Source: Clostridia bacterium (GTDB taxonomy: Bacteria > Bacillota > Clostridia > Saccharofermentanales > UBA5734). From it: DNA of 22,339 nt. The stretch's first letter is position 1; the number at the start of each line of letters is the position of its first letter. This document shows positions 6,691-12,825 of this stretch, piece after piece. The stretch spans positions 1 through 22,339 of the forward strand of contig JAGOFF010000013.1 of the NCBI GenBank assembly GCA_017997315.1. Direction: 5' to 3'. A program made the position numbers and the translations under genes. Below the pieces are notes generated by a model. That model was not told where the DNA came from. It was given only the letters and a program-made list of their open reading frames with translations, and did not search any database.

Positions 6691-7971
6691 TCAGAGTTCG
6701 TCCGGACTTGCCAGACGTCCCAGGACAGCGGAAGCCGCAGCCGCAGCCACCCCCGTCAGGTAGACTTCCGACCCCGGGTGACCCATGCGGCCGACGAAAT
6801 TCCGGTTTGTCGTGCTCACGCAGCGTTCGCCTTCCGCCAGGATGCCCATATGTCCGCCAAGGCATGGACCGCAGGTGGCGGCGCTGACGATCGCGCCCGC
6901 ATCGGCGAACACCTCGAAGAGTCCTTCACGCAGGCTTTCCGCCCACACCCGGTTTGAACCCGGAATCACGAGGCACCGCACGCCTTCCGCCACCTTACGT
7001 CCCCGCAGGATCCCCGCGGCGACGCGCATGTCTTCCAGGCGGCCGTTGGTGCAGGATCCGATGACCACCTGGTCCACGGGGACGGGCGGATGCCGGCCGA
7101 TGACGCGCGTGTTCTCGGGCAGATGTGGGAACGCCGCCATGTACGGAAGCTCGGAGAGGTCGATCTCCAGGGTCGAGACATACTCCGCGTCCGCATCCGC
7201 TTCGACGACCTCGCAGGCGCCCGAGGCAAGGAGGTCCGGCGCATGCGACGCCAGATACGCCATGGTGGTTCCGTCCACCGGGAAGATGCCGTTCTTCGCG
7301 CCGGCTTCGATCGCCATGTTGCAGACCGTCAAACGGTCCGCCATGGTCAGCGAGGCGACACCGGGGCCGGTGAACTCCATCGAACGGTACAACGCTCCGC
7401 TGACACCGATCTTTCCGATGATGTACAGGATCAGGTCTTTGCCGGACACCTGTCCGCGGAAGGAGCCCCGAAGCACGAATCGCATCGCCTCGGGAACGCG
7501 GAACCAGGTCATCCCGGTCGCCATCGCGCAGGCAAGGTCCGTGCTGCCGACGCCGGTGGAGAACAGCCCGAGCGCTCCGTACGTGCAGGTGTGCGAGTCC
7601 GCTCCGATGACCGCGTACCCGGGGGCGAGCAGTCCGTTTTCAGGCAGGATCACATGCTCGATGCCGTGGCACGGGGATCCGACCTCGTAATAGTTCCCGA
7701 GGTCGTGCTCCTTGGCGAACCGGCGCATCTGCGCACAATTCTGCGCCGACTTGATGTCCTTGTTCGGGGTGAAATGGTCCGGAACCAGGATCACGCGGGA
7801 CTTGTCAAACACCCCGGCCGCTCCGGACTTCTCGAAAATGTCGATGGCGGGCGGCGCGGTCACATCGTTCCCCATGACGATATCCAGCCGGGCTTCGATC
7901 AGCTCGCCGACGGACACCTGCTCCCGGCCGGCATGCCGGGCGAGGATCTTCTGGGTCATAGTCATTCCCAT
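6691..7971 (-). CDS. leuC: Isopropylmalate isomerase large subunit (aconitase family)
   Basis: The 426-residue large subunit carries the [4Fe-4S] cluster. Cysteine ligands are C307 in GSCTNGR and C367/C370 in CGPCLGGH. Other aconitase-family segments are DHFTPNKD, the GADSHTCTYGALG loop, and STTNRNFVGRMG near the C-terminus. The length fits the shorter LeuC type that pairs with a short LeuD, also seen as methanogen homoaconitase-like enzymes. With CimA just upstream, the likely substrates are citramalate and 2-isopropylmalate; specificity cannot be read from sequence alone. The ATG at 7971 is chosen because GGAGG lies eight bases upstream; internal Met3 or Met5 starts lack such a site. It begins 38 nt after cimA and is 19 nt before leuD. 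Confidence 0.95.
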   Translation of the reverse strand: MGMTMTQKILARHAGREQVSVGELIEARLDIVMGNDVTAPPAIDIFEKSGAAGVFDKSRVILVPDHFTPNKDIKSAQNCAQMRRFAKEHDLGNYYEVGSPCHGIEHVILPENGLLAPGYAVIGADSHTCTYGALGLFSTGVGSTDLACAMATGMTWFRVPEAMRFVLRGSFRGQVSGKDLILYIIGKIGVSGALYRSMEFTGPGVASLTMADRLTVCNMAIEAGAKNGIFPVDGTTMAYLASHAPDLLASGACEVVEADADAEYVSTLEIDLSELPYMAAFPHLPENTRVIGRHPPVPVDQVVIGSCTNGRLEDMRVAAGILRGRKVAEGVRCLVIPGSNRVWAESLREGLFEVFADAGAIVSAATCGPCLGGHMGILAEGERCVSTTNRNFVGRMGHPGSEVYLTGVAAAAASAVLGRLASPDEL

Positions 7972-8009
7972 TTTCGTTTCCTCCGTGGGACTGTTCCGAT
8001 ACGTCCGGC

Positions 8010-9617
8010 CTAGTGGCCGGGACCCCGGATCTTCCGGATCATCAGTTTATACTCGATGGAATCGACCAACGCGAGCCAGGAAGCCTCGAGAATGTCGGTG
8101 GAAACCCCGACAGTCGTCCAGATGTCGCTGCCGTCGGTGGTCTCGATGAGAACCCGGACGCACGATGCGGTGGCTTCCGCATTCAGGACGCGGACCTTGT
8201 AGTCGGTGAGCCGCAGATCGGCCAGTTCCGGGTAGAAGACCTCCATGGCTTTCTTGAGCGCCCGGTCCATGGCGTTGACCGGGCCTGCGCCCTCCGCGGC
8301 GGTCACTTCGTCCACTCCGTCTACCAGGATCTTGATGTAGGAATAGGCGGAGAATCTGCCGACTTGAGGCTGTTCGCTGGAGATCCGCATTTTCTCGAGC
8401 CGGAAGAACGGCTCGTAGAGTCCGAGTTCTTTGCAGACCAGCAGATCCTGCGAGGCCTGCGCGCCTTCGAACTGGTATCCCCTGAGCTCCATGTCCTTCA
8501 TGCGTTCGAGGATCCGCGGAACGACGGGGGAGGATTTGTCGATATCGGGGCGGATCCGCCGGATCACATCCAGCACCGCGCTCCTTCCTGAGATTTCGGA
8601 GAGGAGGAACCGGCGGTCGTTGCCGATCGCGGTGGGATCGATGTGCTCATAGGTCGAAGGACGTTTTTTGATCGCGTCCACATGCATGCCGGCTTTGTGG
8701 CTGAACGCGGAGGTTCCGACGAATGGTTCGCCCGCCGGCAGGGTCAGGTTGGCGATGTCCGCCATGCGCCGCGCGACGGAGGTCAGAAGCTCCAGCCGAT
8801 CTTCCGGAATGCACCGGTAGCCCAGCTTCCCCTGCAGGTTGCCGATGATCGCGGACAGGCTCGCGTTCCCGCACCGCTCCCCGATGCCGTTGAACGTGCC
8901 CTGGACATGCGTCGCCCCCGCCTGCACGGCCAGAACCGAATTCGCAACGGCAAGCCCGCAGTCGTTGTGGCAGTGGATCCCCACCCGGACATCCGGAAAG
9001 CGGCGAACCGTGTCCCGGACGCACCCGGCCACCTCGTCCGGCATGGCCGATCCGTTCGTGTCGCACAGCACCAGGCTCTCCGCACCGGCGCATGCGGCCG
9101 CGGCAAGGCATTCATCCGTATAGTCCGGGTTGTCGCGCCAGGCCTCGAAATAGTGTTCGGCATCGAAAATGACACGCCGTCCCGCGGCGCGCAGGTACCG
9201 GACGGTATCCGAGATGATCGCGAGGTTCTCATCGGGCGTCGTGCGCAGGATCTCGCGGACCTCGGTGTCCCAGACCTTGCCGAAAACAACGACCACGGAG
9301 GTGCCCGCCTCCAGGATGGCCTGCAGATTTGCGTCCTCCGCCGCCGCGACGTCCTTGCGCTTGGTGGATCCGAACGCGCACAGCACGGTGTCGCCCATCT
9401 GCGGCGCCCTCGACGCATACTGCATGAAAAACTCACGGTCCTTGGGATTGGATCCCGGATTGCCGGCCTCGACAAAACCGACGCCAATGGATATGAGCGA
9501 GTCCAGAATGGCGAACTTGTCGTTGATGGAGAAGGAGATCCCTTCCGCCTGCGCGCCGTCCCGCAATGTCGTATCCAGAATCTCTACACGGGACCCCGTT
9601 TTCGCTGCTGTTGCCAT
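8010..9617 (-). CDS. cimA: (R)-citramalate synthase
   Basis: CimA condenses pyruvate and acetyl-CoA to citramalate, the first step of the threonine-independent route to 2-oxobutyrate and isoleucine. The 535-residue protein has the DRE-TIM catalytic barrel: LDTTLRDGAQ (14-23), the metal-binding HCHND (215-219), GTFNGIGERCGNASL (240-254) and HKAGMHVDAI (307-316). The C-terminal region (about 405-530) is the LeuA-type allosteric domain that normally senses the end-product amino acid. The LRDGAQAEGISFS start and HKAGMHVDA, rather than HQDG, point to CimA and not 2-isopropylmalate synthase or homocitrate synthase. The ATG at 9617 follows GAGGTG at short spacing. It heads cimA-leuC-leuD-leuB. Confidence 0.93.
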   Translation of the reverse strand: MATAAKTGSRVEILDTTLRDGAQAEGISFSINDKFAILDSLISIGVGFVEAGNPGSNPKDREFFMQYASRAPQMGDTVLCAFGSTKRKDVAAAEDANLQAILEAGTSVVVVFGKVWDTEVREILRTTPDENLAIISDTVRYLRAAGRRVIFDAEHYFEAWRDNPDYTDECLAAAACAGAESLVLCDTNGSAMPDEVAGCVRDTVRRFPDVRVGIHCHNDCGLAVANSVLAVQAGATHVQGTFNGIGERCGNASLSAIIGNLQGKLGYRCIPEDRLELLTSVARRMADIANLTLPAGEPFVGTSAFSHKAGMHVDAIKKRPSTYEHIDPTAIGNDRRFLLSEISGRSAVLDVIRRIRPDIDKSSPVVPRILERMKDMELRGYQFEGAQASQDLLVCKELGLYEPFFRLEKMRISSEQPQVGRFSAYSYIKILVDGVDEVTAAEGAGPVNAMDRALKKAMEVFYPELADLRLTDYKVRVLNAEATASCVRVLIETTDGSDIWTTVGVSTDILEASWLALVDSIEYKLMIRKIRGPGH

Positions 9618-9643
9618 TCCACACCTCGCTTTCCTCCGGGCTT

Positions 9644-9676
9644 CGTCCGCCCGGATCGTACGGATACTGGCGGACG
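9644..9676 (-). other. Hairpin in the cimA 5' leader
   Basis: CGTCCGCC (9644-9651) and GGCGGACG (9669-9676) are perfect 8-bp arms around a 17-nt loop, placed between the predicted promoter and the cimA start. No T tract follows, so it is not an evident terminator. Confidence 0.4.
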
Positions 9677-9695
9677 GGCCGCCGATCCTGCCTCA

Positions 9696-9724
9696 AGGAT
9701 ACGTGAGCGCTCCCTCCGATGCAA
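9696..9724 (-). promoter_or_regulatory. Candidate promoter of cimA-leuCDB
   Basis: On the minus strand TTGCAT (9724-9719), a 17-bp spacer and TATCCT (9701-9696) form a modest promoter about 80 nt before cimA. The match is partial, and an alternative may exist. Confidence 0.35.
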
Positions 9725-9773
9725 TCACGTTCACCCCCGTAATTCTTCACGCTTTCTGCCGAGAACCCCCGAT

Positions 9774-9802
9774 CTGACAAGCCGCTGCGGTTGTTCTATA
9801 AT
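9774..9802 (+). promoter_or_regulatory. Strong promoter of the ABC-F/gtrA pair
   Basis: CTGACA (9774-9779), a 17-bp spacer and TATAAT (9797-9802) give a near-consensus sigma-A promoter. Transcription should start at about 9809, leaving a leader of about 60 nt before the ATG at 9868. Confidence 0.75.
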
Positions 9803-9816
9803 GGGTTTTCGAACGG

Positions 9817-9842
9817 CGGGCGGGCTCTGTTCGGCCCCCCCG
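9817..9842 (+). other. GC-rich hairpin in the ABC-F leader
   Basis: CGGGCGGGC (9817-9825) and GCCCCCCCG (9834-9842) pair over nine positions with one central C-C mismatch and an 8-nt loop. A second small stem, AACGGA/TCCGGTT with a bulge (9848-9864), overlaps the SD sequence and is followed by TTTTC directly before the ATG. Both lie in the short 5' leader of an ABC-F gene, a class often controlled by leader RNA. Confidence 0.45.
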
Positions 9843-9867
9843 ACCGCAACGGAGGACTCCGGTTTTC

Positions 9868-11769
9868 ATGATTTTGGCTTTCGACCAGGTAGTGAAATCC
9901 TATTTCGGACGCACGGTGCTGGACGGCATCACATTCCGGCTCGACGCGGGCGCGCGGATCGGACTGATCGGCCCGAACGGCTCCGGCAAGACCACGCTGC
10001 TCCGGCTGGCGGAAGGGTTGGAGACACCCGACGCGGGTACTGTGCTTCGCGCATCCGGCATGATCTCGGGCTACCTGACCCAGGATATGGACGCAAGCTG
10101 GGAACCGGGCAACACCGCCCTGTTCAATGCCGAACTCGCCGCGGCGGAAAAACGCCTGCGGGAGATGGAGCACGAGCTTGCCGGTCAAAAGGGCGGCGAT
10201 TCCCCTGCCCGCCGACGCCTCCTGGAGGAGTATTCCGCGGCGACCGCACGGTTTGAGACGCAGGGCGGTTACGAGTATGAGAGGACGATCCGTCTGGCGC
10301 TCGAAGGCCTCGGACTGTCCGGGGACATCCTCGAGCGGCCGGTGGCCTCCCTCTCCGGCGGCGAACGCATGCGGGTCCGTCTGGCACGCCTTCTGGTCCG
10401 TTCCCCCGACCTGCTGCTGCTGGACGAGCCGACGAATCATCTGGACATGGCCGCGCTGGATTGGCTGGAGGAATACCTCCGCCGGTTCCGCGGCGCGGTG
10501 CTGGTGGTTTCGCACGACCGGGCGTTTCTCGACCGGACCGTCACCGGCATCGCCGAACTGGCGGGCGGGCGGTTGCGCACCGGTATCGGCAACTATACCG
10601 CCTATATGCAGCAGAAGCGGCTGGATGAGGCTGCGCGCCTGCGCGAGATGACCCGCCTGGAAAAGGAGATGGAACGGCAGCAGGGTGTGGTGCAGACCAT
10701 GCTGTCCCACCGCAAGATGTCCGCGTACCATGCGCGGGAAAGAGTCGTGCGCAAGCTGTCGGACACGCTCGCCGAGAAGGCGGCGATGCTGGACCGCCGG
10801 CGGGGACCGTCCATGAAAATCCGGTTCCTGTCCGACCAGGGGGTGCCGGATGCCTCCCGTGTCCTGATCCGTACGGAAGGGCTTTCCATGTCCTATGGCG
10901 GCACAGGGTTGTTCCGGGACGTCGGTTTTGTGCTTCGCGCGGAGGACCGGATCGCATTGGCCGGTCCGAACGGGTGCGGCAAGACCACCCTTCTTCGGAT
11001 CCTGCTCGGCGAGGAAACCGCGCAGGACGGCCGGGTGTGGTTGTCCGGAACCGCCCGGATGGGGTATATGGGCCAGTTTTCCACGTTTTCGGACGAGGAT
11101 CACACCATCGAAGAAGAAACGGCGGCCGTGACCGAATCGGACACTTTCGGTATCCGGTCCCTGCTCGCACGTTTCGGCTTTCGTGACGCCGACCTTGCCA
11201 AGCGCCTCCGGGTGCTCAGCGGAGGGGAGCGCTCCCGGCTGTATCTGTGCCTCATGCTGGAAAGCCATCCGGATGTGCTGCTGCTGGACGAACCGACCAA
11301 CCATCTGGACATCGAATCCCGGGAGATCCTGGAAAGCGCTCTGCTGGAGTACCCCGGAGCGATCCTCGCGGTCAGCCACGACCGCTACTTCATCGCCAGA
11401 TGCTGCCGGAGCCTGCTGGGATTCCACGACGGAACCGTTACGCTGTTCGACGGGTACGAACCTTACCGCATGGCGGTAAGCCGCCCGGTCGAGTCCGCCG
11501 TTCGGGAGCCGGCCGATCCGCCCGGAGCACTCCCGGCCGACGGACCGCGCACGCCGAACCGGGCGGAAGAGCGCCGCCGTACCGCAGCCCGCCAGGAGCG
11601 GCTGCGGCGGCTGGAGCGCGAGATCCTTGAAATGGAAGAAGAAAGGGACGGTCTGGAACGTGCTTTCGGCGCCGATACCCCGCCGGAAACCTATGCGGCG
11701 TACGCGGATCTGGTGCAGCGGATCGATTCGGGCTACGAGGAGTTCCTGGCCGCCTCGGATGAACCATGA
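9868..11769 (+). CDS. ABC-F family ATPase (ribosome-associated type)
   Basis: The 633-residue protein has two fused ABC domains and no membrane segments, the ABC-F layout. Domain 1: Walker A GPNGSGKTT (35-43), signature LSGGE (162-166), Walker B LLLLDEP followed by TNHLD. Domain 2: Walker A GPNGCGKTT (366-374), signature LSGGERSRL (450-458), LLLDEPTNHLD (471-481), and SHDRYF. The linker (about 240-320) is rich in charged helices with QQKR and HRKMSAYHARERVVRKL, as in translational ABC-F factors. Residues 565-625 form a charged C-terminal coiled coil. ABC-F proteins bind the ribosomal E site; subfamilies act in translation (EttA, Uup, YdiF types) or antibiotic resistance. Which applies here cannot be decided from sequence alone; the C-terminal coiled coil favours Uup/YdiF-like proteins. 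GGAGG lies 12 nt before the ATG, an unusually long distance. Confidence 0.92.
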   Translation: MILAFDQVVKSYFGRTVLDGITFRLDAGARIGLIGPNGSGKTTLLRLAEGLETPDAGTVLRASGMISGYLTQDMDASWEPGNTALFNAELAAAEKRLREMEHELAGQKGGDSPARRRLLEEYSAATARFETQGGYEYERTIRLALEGLGLSGDILERPVASLSGGERMRVRLARLLVRSPDLLLLDEPTNHLDMAALDWLEEYLRRFRGAVLVVSHDRAFLDRTVTGIAELAGGRLRTGIGNYTAYMQQKRLDEAARLREMTRLEKEMERQQGVVQTMLSHRKMSAYHARERVVRKLSDTLAEKAAMLDRRRGPSMKIRFLSDQGVPDASRVLIRTEGLSMSYGGTGLFRDVGFVLRAEDRIALAGPNGCGKTTLLRILLGEETAQDGRVWLSGTARMGYMGQFSTFSDEDHTIEEETAAVTESDTFGIRSLLARFGFRDADLAKRLRVLSGGERSRLYLCLMLESHPDVLLLDEPTNHLDIESREILESALLEYPGAILAVSHDRYFIARCCRSLLGFHDGTVTLFDGYEPYRMAVSRPVESAVREPADPPGALPADGPRTPNRAEERRRTAARQERLRRLEREILEMEEERDGLERAFGADTPPETYAAYADLVQRIDSGYEEFLAASDEP

Positions 11770-12326
11770 CACGTTTCATGGAGTGCGCATTGGTACGGAC
11801 GGTACGTCAGATCGCCCGCTTCGCGACCGGATCGATGATGGCGTACGGATCCGAGATCGGATGCTTCGCACTTTTGGTCAAGGTGGTGTTCCGCAGTGAA
11901 GCGGAGCCGCTGGTCGCCGTCTCCATGGCGGCGGCGCGCGCCGTTTCGATCCTCGTGCAGTACAGCGTCAACCGGTACCTGGTCTTTCGTTCCCGAATCC
12001 GGCTCGGAATCAGCTTCCTGCGGTATCTGGCCGTCAATCTGGGCCTTCTGGGCACCTCGTATCTTCTGGTTCGGCTGCTGCGCCCGGTGATTGGACTGGA
12101 CATCACGCTGGTCAAGATGGGGGTGGACCTGGTCCTGTTCTTTGTGAATTTCACCTTGAACCGGTGGTTCGTGTTTGGTTTCGGACGCGCGGATCGGGAT
12201 CCCACGGCCGGGGAGAGCCGTTCCGCGTGCGCTCTCAGGACCTGGTGGCGCCCTCAACGACACCGGATCCCCGAAAAACCTGCAGAGCCGTTCTCCACAG
12301 AATCCGAACATCGAGGACCGGACTGA
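11766..12326 (+). CDS. GtrA-family membrane protein
   Basis: This 186-residue protein has about four hydrophobic segments (roughly 19-41, 48-67, 82-104 and 113-137). It carries the two GtrA-type signatures, VQYSVNRYLVF (64-74) and VNFTLNRWFVF (127-137), each at the end of a membrane helix. GtrA-family proteins are small membrane proteins linked to moving polyprenyl-phosphate-bound sugars or to glycan assembly. The ATG at 11766 overlaps the ABC-F stop in an ATGA junction, so translation is probably coupled; no strong SD is seen. After residue 140 there is a polar tail of about 45 residues that is not typical for the family. Its last 92 bases are antisense to the end of the phosphoglycosyl transferase gene. 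Confidence 0.82.
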   Translation: MTRFMECALVRTVRQIARFATGSMMAYGSEIGCFALLVKVVFRSEAEPLVAVSMAAARAVSILVQYSVNRYLVFRSRIRLGISFLRYLAVNLGLLGTSYLLVRLLRPVIGLDITLVKMGVDLVLFFVNFTLNRWFVFGFGRADRDPTAGESRSACALRTWWRPQRHRIPEKPAEPFSTESEHRGPD

Positions 12327-12825
12327 AGTTGGCGGCATAGTATCCGTCGAGCGCCGCTTTCTCGGCGATCGGCAGTTCATCCCGTCCGTTGACCTGCGCC
12401 CATCCGGTGAGTCCCGGCCGAACGCGGTCGGCGCCGTTTTCGCGGCGCAGCGCGATCAGGTCGTCCTGGTTCCACAATGCCGGCCGCGGCCCCACAAAGC
12501 TCATTTGACCGAACAGGATGTTGAGCAGCTGCGGCAGTTCATCCAGGCTGCTTCTCCTCAGAAAACCGCCGACCCGCGTGATGTGCCGCGCCGCGCCGGC
12601 GAGCATATGCGTCGGCATGTCGCGCGGGGTGTCGATCCGCATGGTGCGGAATTTGTAGATCGTGAACAGCCGGTCGCCCCGTCCCGCGCGTCTCTGGCGA
12701 AAGAGGACCGGCCCGGGGGAATCGATCCGGATGACGGCGGCCAGCAGGAGCATGAACGGCCACAGGATCAGCAGGCAGACGGCAGCGGCGGCACCGTCGA
12801 GGATCGGTTTCAGGAAACGGTACAA
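12235..12825 (-). CDS. PglC-type phosphoglycosyl transferase (initiating sugar transferase)
   Basis: The 196-residue protein is a minimal bacterial sugar transferase, the monotopic type that moves a phospho-sugar from a UDP-sugar to undecaprenyl phosphate. It has one N-terminal hydrophobic re-entrant helix (about 10-32), then SPGPVLFRQRR, FTIYKFRTM (54-62), the catalytic Asp-Glu in SSLDELPQLLN (D95, E96), MSFVGPRP and RPGLTGWAQVNGR. The long WcaJ/WbaP N-terminal membrane domain is absent, so it resembles PglC and sporulation or capsule initiators; the sugar is not predictable. The start is a TTG at 12825 with GGGGA six bases upstream, overlapping the dehydratase gene by 16 nt, which implies coupling. 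The 3' end overlaps gtrA on the other strand. Confidence 0.9.
   Translation of the reverse strand: MYRFLKPILDGAAAAVCLLILWPFMLLLAAVIRIDSPGPVLFRQRRAGRGDRLFTIYKFRTMRIDTPRDMPTHMLAGAARHITRVGGFLRRSSLDELPQLLNILFGQMSFVGPRPALWNQDDLIALRRENGADRVRPGLTGWAQVNGRDELPIAEKAALDGYYAANFSPVLDVRILWRTALQVFRGSGVVEGATRS

Noticed and set aside
5052..9617. Calling the head gene leuA (2-isopropylmalate synthase).
   Set aside because: Motifs and overall pattern match citramalate synthase (LRDGAQAEGISFS, HKAGMHVDA) rather than LeuA; enzymatic proof is still lacking.
9618..9867. T-box riboswitch expected before a branched-chain amino acid operon.
   Set aside because: No T-box consensus (AGGGTGGNACCGCG-like) is present on the minus strand between cimA and the ABC-F promoter.
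9796..11772. 658-codon minus-strand frame opposite the ABC-F gene.
   Set aside because: The plus strand encodes a full ABC-F protein with all motifs and a strong promoter; the antisense product is low-complexity shadow coding.
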